Part shown: positions 11,765-22,828 of the stretch, piece by piece
Layout: each line of letters begins with the position of its first letter
Numbering within the stretch: the stretch's first letter is position 1
Assembly (NCBI GenBank): GCA_020747065.1
Contig: JAGMVK010000017.1
Location: 1,178,001-1,242,000, forward strand
DNA: 64,000 nucleotides
Direction: 5' to 3'
Origin: Cadophora sp. MPI-SDFR-AT-0126
Lineage: Eukaryota; Ascomycota; Leotiomycetes; Helotiales; Ploettnerulaceae
Made by a program: the position numbers and the translations under genes
The notes under the pieces: model-generated
Database searches by the model: none
The model's input: the letters and a program-made list of their open reading frames with translations, nothing else
Told to the model about the DNA's origin: nothing

Positions 11765-12200
11765 CATTGTGGCAAGTGGGGCTAAAATGGAAGATGGTCG
11801 GGTCCAATGGTAAGCTGACCGATAGCTTTTGTCTAGTATGAATAAGGGCAAAGGACGAGGAGAATGGCAATGTAAAGGAATATTTGCAGGACTTTTGACA
11901 GTATAAGTGCGGGGCTTGATTCAACTAGAGAGGGTGGCTATGAGTAGATTCGATAAGCAGAATATCGAAGACTGGCCTTTTTCGATATATGCCTGCGGCG
12001 TAGGTTTGCTCAAAGAGTCAGACTGGCATAGTTTCCTAGAAAAGTTCAATCTCGTGCTGGAGAGTCCATTTGAGACTCTCCCCTACTGCACCAGAACATC
12101 CATGGTTCAGAAGAAGGGTAAATTGGGGGCCATTAATACTGTGATAGGAATGGTGGCAGATATGTCGACGAAACATACAACAGATGGAAGAAAATTCTTG
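11765..12200. other. Short intergenic spacer between convergent genes
   Basis: The shared 3' region of the AAA ATPase and the dehydrogenase. A 187-codon plus-strand frame begins here, but it runs antisense through the dehydrogenase exons and is rejected. Confidence 0.6.
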
Positions 12201-13322
12201 TCACAGATAAGACTTGACCTGTTCTTCGCTCCATTCCCAGAACTTCTTGCTGATTCCAGTACCGCCTTCTTCCTCGGACTTGCTTCCCGCTTCAATGTCT
12301 GCTCGGAGAGGATTGAAACGTCCCCATGGGATGACTGTAAAAGAAAGTCAGACTGCATTCGATATTATTCCAACGTCTACTTACTCCAAGCTCCATTCTT
12401 CTCAGATGTAACGTCTGGTGAGAGACCAGCGAACAATTCCGTATATGCGCCGTATATCGGCGCGTAAAGGAAACGCTGAAGAATCATGTTCTGCCATCTC
12501 GGTATATGTCGTTGCAAGTCACTCTTCAAATTTCCAGGGTTCAGTGCCTGGACATGTCAGAGCTGTTCAATATCTTGCACAGGTCAACCTACCACGCTGA
12601 TAATGCCATCATCGCCATATCTCTTTGCGAATTCTTTTGCATGGTGGACATTGCCCGCCTTGCTCACTCCGTATTTGTGCCATACCGCCTGGTCCTTCTT
12701 GTAGTCCAAATTCGCCATGTCCACACCTCCCTTTGGCGACATTGCTTCTGCAGCACTTGACGACACCCAGACAACTCTCGTGCTTCCGGGTGGATTGACT
12801 TTCGCCGAAGCCTTCAATATCGGCGTCAATAGCTTGGTGAATAAGAATGGGGCCACATTATTCGTCCCCAACTGCAACTCGTATCCTTGCTTCGTCCTGC
12901 TCCCCTGCGGCGGAGCCATCACACCTGCATTGTTCCATAGCACGTCGAGCTTCTTCTCCTTCGAGAGGAACTCTTCTGCAGAGGCTTTGATTGTGGAGAG
13001 GTCGTCGAGGTCGAGATGGAGGTATTCGATTGCGCCTTTCGAGTTAGGGAATGCGACTTTGATGGATTCGATAGCTTTTTCGGCCTTTTCGGATGACCGA
13101 GCCGCGACGTAGACTTTGGCATTGTGAGAGTAGAGAATTTGGGCGAGTTCTTTGCCTACTCCGCTGGAGGCACCAGTCACGATGAAGACCTGATTCAATT
13201 AGCATCTGCTGGATCCTGACTGCTGTGGGAGGCACCAATCACACCTTGCCCGTTTGATCCGGGAGTTCCTTCTCTGTGAATTTGGGTGTCGGCGGGAACA
13301 TCTGCGAGAGTTGATTGCCCAT
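12201..13322 (-). CDS. Short-chain dehydrogenase/reductase (retinol-dehydrogenase-like)
   Basis: Four exons on the minus strand, 13322-13245, 13189-12593, 12547-12385 and 12334-12201, encode about 323 residues. The introns are 55, 45 and 50 bp. Rossmann-fold marks are all present: TGASSGVG for NAD(P) binding (31-38), NNAG (112-115), a catalytic Ser in WVSSSAA near 169, and YGVSK (Tyr199, Lys203). After the second intron the reading resumes with ALNPGNLKSDL, and the last exon reads WIIPWGRFNPLR and ends KKFWEWSEEQVKSYL. This is the C-terminus usual for fungal retinol-dehydrogenase-12-like oxidoreductases, and it confirms the joins. No signal peptide; substrate unknown. The gene converges with the AAA ATPase, whose stop is about 440 bp away. 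Confidence 0.92.
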
Positions 13323-13937
13323 CTTCGCTATGGTGTGGTGGTGTCTGTAGAAGAAAGCTATTAGGTATTGCAAATTGGTGGTTCACGATTGAGGAGGAGA
13401 TGTGAGAGAAGCTCAAGATTGTATCAGCGGTTGAGCGATGGCCTGAGCCTCGGTTTCAGGGCTTTGGGCGGCTGCTTTATCGCCGAAAAGCTACAATGAT
13501 ATCATGATGTCCGATACATGTTGGGGTCTCCAGCTCCCACCCCACACGCACGCTGCCAAGGGGATTCGGCCACCTGAGTTATGCCGTGTCGGCTGTGCGA
13601 AGGCCGAGAGCGACCTCACATTAATTTTTGCACTCAATTGTCGCGCATATGGCGTTTGTTGACTTGACGATGTCAACTCGAAGCACAGGCTGGCTGAAAT
13701 AAGGTTTAGAATTAGGTTTAGCACTGTTGTTGTCCCGTCACGATTTTGTTGCACACCGCACCTTAAGCATAAGCAAATCAAGCTTTACCGTCTTCACCCA
13801 GGGCAATCTTAGCCGTGGCTAGCCGATGGATGGCTCTGGCTAAATGCTAAGAGTCGCGTTGGACGCGACGGACCTGAAATTGACGATCTTGAATGTCTAC
13901 GATACCCCTCCAAAAGTAAACACCTACACCGCTTGTG
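13323..13937. other. Divergent promoter region, dehydrogenase / tubulin cofactor D
   Basis: Contains the start regions of both flanking genes. No further gene or repeat is visible. Confidence 0.5.
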
Positions 13938-16900
13938 ATGGATGCTCCTGAGGTTGAGCAAGATGTTCAGCTGGAGCGATCAGCACCAAATCTGCTGGCA
14001 GATCTTGGACAGTCTTTGCAGCCGTTCCTGAGAAGAGATGGACAGATCCGTCGCACAGTCATGAGCTCAGATACGGACAGACTGGTCAATCTGGTAGGTT
14101 ACTAATGCTGCAGAATATTCTTTGCTGACAGGTGCATAGCTTGAACCATTCCAAGAGCTGCCACAGCTTCTCGATCCCCATCTCAATAAGTTCGTGCCCA
14201 TTCTTGCGAACGCCTTCCTTGATTACCTCCGTGCCCCTCCTTCGAAGCAGCCAACAACCCACCTTCTGATACCATTGTCCAAAGCAGTATGTAGGCTGCT
14301 GTATACTTTTTGCAAGATCCGGGGAGAGAAGGTCATTGTGCAGTTCTTCGGCACAGAGACAAGGGTTCTTGAGTTGCTTCTGTCTGCGATCGAGAAAGAC
14401 ACATCGTGGTGGTGGGAAGAGAGATACATCACCCTGCTCTGGCTATCCCAGTTGCTGCTCGTCCCGTTTGACCTTGCTAGTATATCTTCGCAAGGGACAG
14501 AGGATATTGTGGAGTTGGACATCTCCGGATTCTCATGTCCAGCAAATGTCCCCGCGTTGTCAGTTCGAGTTATTTCTCTAGCTGTCAGTTATCTCTCATC
14601 ATCTGGAAAGGAGAGGGATGCTGCCAAAACTCTCCTGGTCCGCGTAGCTATGCGGCCGGATATGCAACAAGTGGGCGTCCTCCGAGCTTTGGTTAAATGG
14701 GCCATATATTGTTTGCATCCTTCTGTTGGCTTGGAAAGCTCGCCGTACTTTTATATCGGAATCCTTTCATTTCTTGCTGGAATGCTTGTTTCGTCTGATG
14801 GTACTCCCGATATGGTCGAATATTTACAGGAGATTTTTGACGTTACTCGGGATCAAGATGGTATGCCAAATGCTATCCTGGACGCCATTCGACAGTCTGC
14901 AGTGTCCCGGAAGATTATGATCAAGATATTTCGAGCAATCGCTTTACTTGACCTTGCCAATTCGGCAGATTTAGACAGAGTCCAGACCGTGATCGGAGAC
15001 CTTCTGGATTTCCTAGAGGATGAAGCGACGCCTGTCCGGCTTGCTGCAAGCAAGGCTTTGAGCATCATCACATTAAAGCTTGATCCTGACATGGCATCAC
15101 AAGTCGTTGATGTTGTCCTTGATACATTTACCAGCACGTACAGAATGCTTGGTAGACCCGGAAAGAAGACCGCAGATCTCTCCGATGTGAAACCATTCCA
15201 ATGGCATGGTCTTGTCTTAACATTCTCACATCTTCTCTATCGCCGTTCAATACCACCTTCAAGTCTGGCTCCTGTTTTAGGAGCCCTTCGTCTCGCTCTG
15301 TCTTTTGAGAAACGTTCTGCTACTTCAGCCACTTCAACCGGAACGAACGTTCGAGATGCTGCCAACTTTGGTATCTGGGCCTTGGCTCGAAGATACACTT
15401 CAGCAGAACTACAAGCGATCAGATTGGATTTGGATGGCGTGATAGTACCTGCGGTGCAAATTTTGGCTCCTGACCTGGTAGTCGCAGCGTCGTTGGACCC
15501 TGCAGGAAATGTTCGACGAGGGTCATCAGCAGCGCTGCAGGAGCTCATTGGACGCAATCCGGATACAATCGCTGAAGGTATCCAGGTCGTGCAAGTCGTT
15601 GATTACCATGCCATTGCCCTTCGGTCGAGAGCGGTTCAGGAGGTTGCCGTTGGTGCAGCCGCACTGTCCAACGAATACCATCAGGGTTTACTGGATGCTC
15701 TTCTAGGTTGGCGTGGTGTAAGAGACTCAGATGCGACTGCAAGACGAAATGCAGCTTCTGCAATTGGTATGCTTGTCTGGGCAAAGCGATTGAGGAGTAG
15801 TCAGCCATGGGATGAGTTTCGGAGTATTCTGGACAGTGTTGCCGAACGACTGAAAGCCCTTGTACTCCGAGACGGCGATGAACGGCATGGCTTGCTGCTT
15901 TGTTCTTCGTCCATCATCGAACCCTTCACTCAAGAATGCTTGCAGGAATCGAGCTTGTCAGATGAGTTGCAAACAACCGTCTCAAAAGTACTTTCTGTTG
16001 TTGTTGGGTGCTTGAAATATGTGAACGGGAGCTGGTCGACTCTACGAAACCAATCATTAATAGCAGAAGCAATCTGCAAATTATCAATGGCATCCAATCC
16101 TTTGCTTTTGATGGAACACAGCCAAACCCACACGCGTGATCAAACCGTTTCGCTGCAAACGGCTGTTCACGAGAAGTTCATGACCATCGAAGATCCTGTA
16201 TCCGTTGGTGTCATATCTGATGCTGCTGTTGACATGATCACCCTGATGCAGGAAGAGGACATAATTGTGGTCGTTGACAATTATATCCAAAAAGCTAAAA
16301 CGTTCTCCAAGTCACGCCGCGCATCGAAGAATGGTGCTTGCCTGCACACTCTAATCAAAGTCTTTCCAGTCATTCCGTCACGGCGAACTGCAATCATCGG
16401 TACTATACAGGAGATCTGGAGTCAAGATCAGGGCCCTGACTCTCGAGCACTGATACTTCGTTGTCTAGGACCCAGTGCTCTGATTCAGTCAAACCTAAAC
16501 GATGTGATCAGTCTGGTGGAAGAGGGTTTGGATGATTTCACCACAAACGCCCAAGGAGATGTCGGGTCCAAAGTTAGAATAGAGGCTGCAAAAGCAGTTG
16601 CTGCCATTTGGAGTGACAGCAATCCGGAGAGGCAATACATTCGAGAACGATTATGTGGAAAAGTGATGAGGACAGCTTCAGAAAAGCTTGACAAAGTCCG
16701 TCGCGAAGGCCAGAAATGCCTTCTCCTCGATCCATCCGACGAGCCCAAAGATGTATCCTCCCTAGAACCTTCATCAAAGTTATACTTCCTCGCTCTTCTC
16801 AATGTCCAGGTCGTCCAATGGTGGGCCACATCTCCACATGCTTCGAAGTGGTCCGAAATATTTATGTCAGGATACATCACATCAGCCGACACTGGCGCCT

Positions 16901-17373
16901 CTGCACTCGTACAAGCAAGTCGTCTGGCGCTCCTCACGTTCTGCGAAGCCTCCCCAAGCAACACGAATCTCGTGTCGAATACGCTCCTTGCCCTCCTTAC
17001 ACCCACCTCAACACCGAACGACCGGATACTTGTCTCGGCTTTAGAAACTGTCTCCTTCTTACTCGACATGCAGATCCTACAACGCTCAACCATCGATTGG
17101 AAAACACTGTACTTCCGGGTCCAGAAAGCTCATTACCAGAGTGCTAACCTGCGAAAGATCGAGGCATGCGTCAAGATTTATGGGGGTCTGATGGATGCCG
17201 GTTTGGTGAGTGAGGCAAGGGGGAAATTGGTCGGGATGTTATTACATAACTTTCCAGGGGTGAGGAATGCTGTTGTCGATGAGCTTTGGGCTAGGGAGGG
17301 GAAGAGTGTGTTGAAGAGCGTGGATTGGACTAAAGCGAAGACGGAGGATTTAGAGAGAGTCAAAGGGGCTTAG
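13938..17373 (+). CDS. TBCD: Tubulin-specific chaperone D (tubulin-folding cofactor D; Cin1/Alp1 orthologue)
   Basis: Exon 1 is 13938-14093 and exon 2 is 14140-17373, separated by a 46 bp intron. The product of about 1,129 residues fits the 1,100-1,250 range of cofactor D. The protein is a nearly all-helical HEAT-repeat array. The N-terminal third carries the family's recognisable block YTFCKIRGEKVIVQFF followed by WWWEERYITLLWLSQLLLVP. Cofactor D captures and releases beta-tubulin during assembly of the alpha/beta heterodimer, working in the cytosol with cofactors C and E. The first ATG places MDAPEVEQDVQLE at the N-terminus. The long second exon has no frame breaks and normal codon use, so the gene should be functional. 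It is a conserved housekeeping gene, useful as an anchor for synteny. Confidence 0.9.
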
Positions 17374-17548
17374 AACTGATGGGCAAACCTGTTCTATCTA
17401 CATCAGCCACGAACAGGCAGACCTAATCCCGTCTCGAAATGGGGAAATGTTCCATCCCCGTAGCTGGTTTGCGTGGACATGAACTTGTGAGTCTGAGGTG
17501 GATACAATGGCGGTTCCCTTGCCTACATTTCTATTCTAAGTATAGAAT

Positions 17549-19378
17549 CTATTTATCTATGCTCTGCTGTCTACTTTTCCTCTCAAGAAGCCACCGACGC
17601 CTTAAGACCTGCGCCGAGGTCTTCGGCCTTCTATCTCGAGTAAAAATGCCCTTCTTATTTCCATCAACTCGGAACACATGTTGGCTAGTCTGAAAGTCCG
17701 AAAAGCTCCAGACCTGCTCCCCGATCACACTCTCCACCCGGTCAAAGACACGATGATACATGTCCAGCAATAGCGCCTGGAATTCTTCGCTCCACGGCGT
17801 CACAGCTGCAGAATGGAGGCCTGCGATTGTATCCGCACCATACTCAGTCACGATCATAGGCTTGCCGTATTTCCTCTGCCATCCCATCAGGTCCTTTTCG
17901 AGCTCGACTTCAGCGAGTTGCATGTCTCCGCAGCTCTCGTACCAGCCGTAATAGCGATTGAGGCAAAGCACATCGAAAAGATCCGAGATCCGATCCTTCT
18001 CGCAGGTCGCAAGGCCAAAGTTCGCGAAGCAAATGGGCCGCTCATCCAGTTTTCTGGTAGCGTCTATCAAGGGACTAAAGTACTCTCTCGAGCCCTCCTC
18101 GTGTGAAGCCGGCTCGTTGGCAATCGACCACATTACCACACAGGCGTGATTCTTGTCGCGCGAGATCAATTCGCGTATGCCCTGTAAGTGAGCCTCTCTA
18201 GTCCGGTCATTGCAGAATTCAGGCGTAAACGTTTTGGGCGCCTTGTTTCCGAAAAGGCCAGATGCAACACCTAGATTCAGACCCACCGCCGCAGTCTCGT
18301 CAATGACCACGATTCCATGACGATCGGCGTAGTCTAGGACTTCCTCTGCGTATGGATAGTGCGAAGTGCGGAACGAATTGGCCCCGATCCAGTTCAGAAG
18401 CTGGAAATCGTGTACCATATATGCAGCATCGTGACCTTTACCGCGAATGGGTGTGTCTTCGTGCTTTCCAAATCCAGTGAAATAGAAAGGTTTGTTATTG
18501 ATGAGGAACTGAGAACCGTGCACTTCAACCGTACGAATGCCGGTTTCAATGTGATAGACATCAAGCACGGAGCCGTTGCTGGACTTGCATAGTTCAATGG
18601 TGACGTTATACAGATAAGCTGCGCCGGGGTTCCAGAGCTGGACGGACGGAATTTCTAACTGATTCTTGTAGCCAATGGCTTCAGTAACAGAGAGGCCAGC
18701 CTCGTCAATTATAGAAACCTTGACGTACATGTCGTTCTGGGCTGCTATGTCGAAATTGGTCGTAACACAATATTTGACAATGCCGACTGAATAATCACAA
18801 TGAGCACCTGTCGAGATCGTCGTATCGGAGATATACTGCAGTGGTACAGAGTACAGCCACACGGATCGTGCGAGACCAGAATAGTTGAAAAAATCGTGCA
18901 GATATGTCTGCTTCGTACGGCCATCTGCAAGAGTTTCAATTTTGCCTGGTGGGATCGTTTCGTTGGTTAACTCGTTGCTGACGGTGATGGTGAGTTGAAA
19001 ATCATCTCCCGCATCCACAAGCTCTGTGATTTCGACGTCGAATGGTGTATAGCCACCTTGATGGTCGACTGTCAAGCGGTCATTGACATAGATTCTGCCA
19101 CGATGCGTGGCAGAGTCACAACGGACGAAGTATCGCCTTCCTGTCCAGCCCCTGGGCACTTGGATATGCCGTTGGTACTTTACCCAGCCGACATGATTCC
19201 GAATGGCAGGATCGAGGAAGATGTCGTTGTAGCTTGCTGGGACAGGAGCTTGCATTCTGGGGGAGAGAGCAGTTGTCCATCCTTGGTCGTCATTCGGGAT
19301 GGTCTTGACAACATCGAAGTTCCAGAGTCCGTCCAGAGACACCAACTCTCGAGTCGCTGAAGATTTTGGTCTCAGCAT
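17549..19378 (-). CDS. Beta-glucuronidase, glycoside hydrolase family 2
   Basis: A single uninterrupted exon encodes 609 residues, close to the 603 of Escherichia coli UidA and collinear with it. The N-terminal sugar-binding domain opens with SLDGLWNF. The barrel carries the acid/base Glu422 in SIANEP and the nucleophile Glu512 in VTEYGAD. The NKK motif (574-576, in RVDGNKKGIFTRD), whose Asn and Lys contact the glucuronate carboxylate, separates true glucuronidases from galactosidases. The enzyme releases glucuronic acid from beta-glucuronides. There is no signal peptide, so it probably acts inside the cell on imported conjugates. It is divergent with an MFS sugar porter, with a Zn-cluster regulator next to that, suggesting one catabolic unit. 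The absence of introns and the bacterial-like collinearity fit the known bacteria-to-fungus transfer of such genes, but that is inference here. Confidence 0.93.
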   Translation of the reverse strand: MLRPKSSATRELVSLDGLWNFDVVKTIPNDDQGWTTALSPRMQAPVPASYNDIFLDPAIRNHVGWVKYQRHIQVPRGWTGRRYFVRCDSATHRGRIYVNDRLTVDHQGGYTPFDVEITELVDAGDDFQLTITVSNELTNETIPPGKIETLADGRTKQTYLHDFFNYSGLARSVWLYSVPLQYISDTTISTGAHCDYSVGIVKYCVTTNFDIAAQNDMYVKVSIIDEAGLSVTEAIGYKNQLEIPSVQLWNPGAAYLYNVTIELCKSSNGSVLDVYHIETGIRTVEVHGSQFLINNKPFYFTGFGKHEDTPIRGKGHDAAYMVHDFQLLNWIGANSFRTSHYPYAEEVLDYADRHGIVVIDETAAVGLNLGVASGLFGNKAPKTFTPEFCNDRTREAHLQGIRELISRDKNHACVVMWSIANEPASHEEGSREYFSPLIDATRKLDERPICFANFGLATCEKDRISDLFDVLCLNRYYGWYESCGDMQLAEVELEKDLMGWQRKYGKPMIVTEYGADTIAGLHSAAVTPWSEEFQALLLDMYHRVFDRVESVIGEQVWSFSDFQTSQHVFRVDGNKKGIFTRDRRPKTSAQVLRRRWLLERKSRQQSIDK

Positions 19379-20285
19379 CGTGCAGTGAAGTCAAATCAAG
19401 TTCAAGTAAAAGCTTTCGAAGATGGGCAGACCGAAAAAATATTCACTGACCTGCACAACGGCCTCGACTTAAGAAACCAAATATTCATGAGGCACTTTGA
19501 CACCGAATAAGGAGCAGATCCGGGACCGACGAGAAGCTAAGGGCAGGTAATAACTGCCTCGGTGTGTCATTCATGCTTGCAGGTCCATCCTGTAGTCCAC
19601 TTCTAGCACGGCTGCACATCACGGTAACATAACACGTTAATGTAATGGGTGAGGTTTCGCACGAAAGATAGCCCGTCAAGTCCTGTGCTGCACTGTACTT
19701 TACCAGCTGTGGAGAATACGGCTGCATTTCACGGCAACCTAGCACGGAAATGATATGGGTGAGGTTTCGCACGAGAAATAACCCGGTGGCTGCTGTGCTG
19801 TACTGTGCTGTGCCGGATGTGGACAATCAGGCCCGCTAACCGAACTAAAAATATGGACCCCGAGTCAGTGTTCGTCCACATAGCCCCCGCAACCCCAGGA
19901 ATGACCACCTCTCTCCTCCTAACCCCGCCTTCCATAATATCCTTGAAAGTGGCAACTAGTCTCGAACATTGCACTCTGCGGGAGGAAACAGAGCTGCACC
20001 GCTTGAAAACGACATGAAGCGTCAAATTCGCGCCTATGATGCCCAGGGAGGACGGCACGGTAAAGCATATTCCCAGGAATGGATTCCTCCCCCCTTGTGG
20101 AGGGTGCTTGCCAAGAGGAGGTAGCCATGGTCATGGAAGGCATACATCCTCCTCCAGTATCTATATATGATCCATGTATTCTCTTTTAGAGGACACAAAC
20201 ACTCGTCACTTCAATTCAGCAAAGACCTCCCTTTGAAGATTCCAAACAGTACATTTGGTCCACTCATTAGATATCTATCGTTACG
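19379..20285. promoter_or_regulatory. Divergent promoter between beta-glucuronidase and MFS porter
   Basis: These 907 bp separate two genes transcribed away from each other and so should contain both promoters. It holds a 110 bp tandem duplication (listed separately) rich in CGG triplets, the half-site read by Zn(II)2Cys6 regulators, one of which is encoded next door. Close to the porter start there is an A+T-rich stretch (TCTATATATGATCC, about 20,159-20,172) that could serve as a TATA element. Specific sites cannot be assigned by eye. Confidence 0.55.
19609..19829. repeat. Imperfect tandem duplication, ~110 bp x 2, in the divergent promoter
   Basis: Copy 1 begins at 19609 (CGGCTGCACATCACGGTAAC) and copy 2 at 19719 (CGGCTGCATTTCACGGCAAC). 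Both share GATATGGGTGAGGTTTCGCACG-type cores (ATGGGTGAGGTTTCGCACGA in each) and end in a degenerate CTGTGCTG tract followed by GATGTGGACAAT or GCTGTGGAGAAT. Differences are scattered substitutions. The duplication would double any regulator-binding sites it contains. Confidence 0.8.
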
Positions 20286-22183
20286 ATGGCGGACGAGAAG
20301 CTGCCAACAGCTAGCTTGAAAGAAGAGATCGAGCACACAGCTACGGAGCATACGATACCCGTGTCTGCCTTTGCAACATTGTCAAGAGGGCAATGCGTGC
20401 GGAAGTTTTGGCGTTTATATCTGAGTGGGCTTGGGGTGACAGTGGCCGGGATGTAAGACTGTTTTTCCCTCCAGTGGTATCGAACTCAGAAGAGGTCTTC
20501 GAGCTGACAGTTTCCAGGTACGCTGGCTATGCAAACTCGGTTATTGGGAGCATAGTTGCAAACCAGGGCTTCATCAACCAGTACGGAACCGTCAGAGACC
20601 CGAAGACGGGTGTGTTGGCCTTGAATGCAACCCACATCGCTCTTTGGGGCGCTCTATACTTTGTTACCGCAGTGTGCATTCAGTCTGTTGCATCTACGAC
20701 TGCAGATCGTTTTGGCCGCAAGTTCAACATGTGGGCCATTGCTGTGTTTATCACCACGGTAAGTTCGCGAGATATCCATCGACGCCAAAACAGGACTGAC
20801 AAAATCTATCAGTCCATTATCATCCAGTGTTTCTCTACAAATTGGTGGCAGATTCTCATTGCGCGAGCCATTGCCGGATTTGCTGGAGGCTTGATGGGAA
20901 CATCATGCATGGTGTATATGTCCGAGATTGCCCTGCCGCAATTTCGAGGCGCGCTTTTGGCTGCTTTCTCCATGGCTTTCGCTCTTGGGCAGGTCTTCTT
21001 GGCGGTAGGCTTAAAGCTTCTACAAGAGACAGAGCCTCTGAAGTTTCGGCACATGTTCTACTCAGAGTTTGTCTTCACTGGACTGTGGCTTGTCCCATTG
21101 TTTTACCTTCCAGAATCTCCAGGTACAGCATCGATCCTCGACCTTAGTTTAACTAACGGGTGCTGACCCCTCTCTTCTAGTCTGGTATTGTTCTAAAGGA
21201 AGACACGAAGAGGCTAAGAAGGCACTTCAACGACTCGTCGGCAATGTTGAGGGCTACGACATCGATCACGAATACTCTGTTCTGCAATATGAATCCGAAC
21301 AGTCAAAGCGTCTTACAGAAGCAGTCGGGACCACGGATTGGAAAGCTCTGCTGACCAAGACAAACCTTAAACGGTGTATAATCGCGACTCTCCCCTTCAC
21401 CTTTCAAAACGTTTGCGGTGTTCCGCTCATGTTCGGATACACAGTTTACTTCTTCCAATTGGCAGGTGTGAAGGATCCGTTCCTTGGCAATCTGGTCAAA
21501 CAACTAGTACTTGTCGTGGGGATTCTCACGTCTTTCTATACCGTTGATAGAATTGGACGAAGGGCTTTGCTTCTATATGGAGGTTGTGCCATGTGCGTGA
21601 TAAATTTTGCTGTTGGCGGGCTTGGGTTCTTAAAGCCAACGGATTCAAATGGCATTGCACTGGTCTTCCTATGCTCGCTTTGGGCATTCGTTTACGCTAA
21701 TTCGCTCGCCCCTATTGGTAAGATATCCTCTCACGGTCATTAAATCTTGAGTGTAATCATGTACTTACTCAAAACAGGATGGATCGCCCTGGTCGAGTCG
21801 TCTAGTCCTCGCCTGCGTGCGAAGACCACTGCTATTGCGGTGACAATCCAATACTGCACCGGCATTCTATTCGTAAGGCGCCCCGTCCCACGTCTTAGAG
21901 TGTTATTGGCATGCTGTTCGGTTCTAACAACATTTCTCAGAGCTACACGGTACCTCTGATGCTCTCTAATCAGGATGCAGGCTGGGGACAAAAGACAGGG
22001 CTGTTTTTTGGTGGCACGACTGCCGTATACCTCATCCCATGCTTTTTCTTATTTCCTGAGACCAAAGGTCGCACTTATGCTGAAATTGACGAACTTTTCG
22101 ATCGTGGTATTCCGGCTTGGAGGTTTGCGACCACAAAGACGGCTCAGAATGCTGCGGTAGAACGTCAGGCAGATGAGAAGTAG
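20286..22183 (+). CDS. MFS sugar porter (hexose/glycoside transporter family)
   Basis: Six exons (20286-20452, 20518-20758, 20813-21122, 21181-21717, 21778-21872, 21941-22183) encode about 530 residues. Five introns of 54-68 bp have standard signals. Signature elements of the sugar porter family are in place: ADRFGRK after helix 2, the internal repeat DRIGRR in the second half, PESP before the central cytoplasmic loop, and the terminal PETKGRTYAEIDELF. The helices account for the expected 12-span topology of a plasma-membrane proton symporter. Because it shares a promoter region with an intracellular-type beta-glucuronidase, a glucuronide or related glycoside is the likeliest cargo. That is inferred from position only. 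Start at the ATG at 20286 (ACGATGGCG context). Confidence 0.92.
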
Positions 22184-22828
22184 TTAATTGTTAAGAGCTA
22201 GAGCATTCAGATTTCTAGCAACTTCAAAGAGGTCAAATTTTCAGACCTCCAGCAGATTCAGGGACTGTTGGACTGTTGAGGTCTTGAGGTATTGAAGCAA
22301 CCGCGATCAACAAGATCCAATGGTTTGGAGAAAACAATTTGAATCTTTAATTGGTAAATCACTTATTGCTGCACTGACGATACCGGGTCTTTACACTTTG
22401 TATGTATCTCATAGACATAATTTGCAGGGTAAATTAGAGTTTTGCTTCAACGACTATTTGTAAGCTTCACGGCATGATTCAAGTTGGTGGAACAGCCCAG
22501 AACGGAGAAAGCAATATCTGGCCCTCCGTGAACTGCATACTTGCGGGACCGGTTGGAATATCTGGAATAGCTGTTGACGGCCTTTAAGAATGGAGATGGG
22601 AGAGCTTGCGGAGGAGATGGTCAGAAATCTCGATGTTGTTCACTAAGTTAATCCACACAGTCGCCACCAGAATCAACTTACACCTCTAGCAAGGGTAGAC
22701 AGGAGTTATTGAGCTATTGGTTCGTGATTAGTTATGCTTCGCCCCTGTGAAAAATACGCAGCCAGCTTGCCGGCACTAATCCTGACCCCACTTCCCCGCT
22801 TCTCACCCAGTGGGCCTGCTCCGTATAA
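22184..22828. other. Intergenic spacer
   Basis: The region between the porter stop and the Zn-cluster regulator start, on the same strand. I see no gene or repeat; it must contain the regulator's promoter. Confidence 0.5.

Noticed and set aside
11907..12467. 186-codon plus-strand open frame
   Set aside because: It lies almost wholly antisense to exons 3 and 4 of the short-chain dehydrogenase, whose C-terminal motifs (ALNPGNLKSDL, WEWSEEQVKSYL) prove the minus-strand coding.
16485..17093. 202-codon minus-strand frame
   Set aside because: Shadow of tubulin cofactor D, which has a 1,129-residue collinear plus-strand protein.
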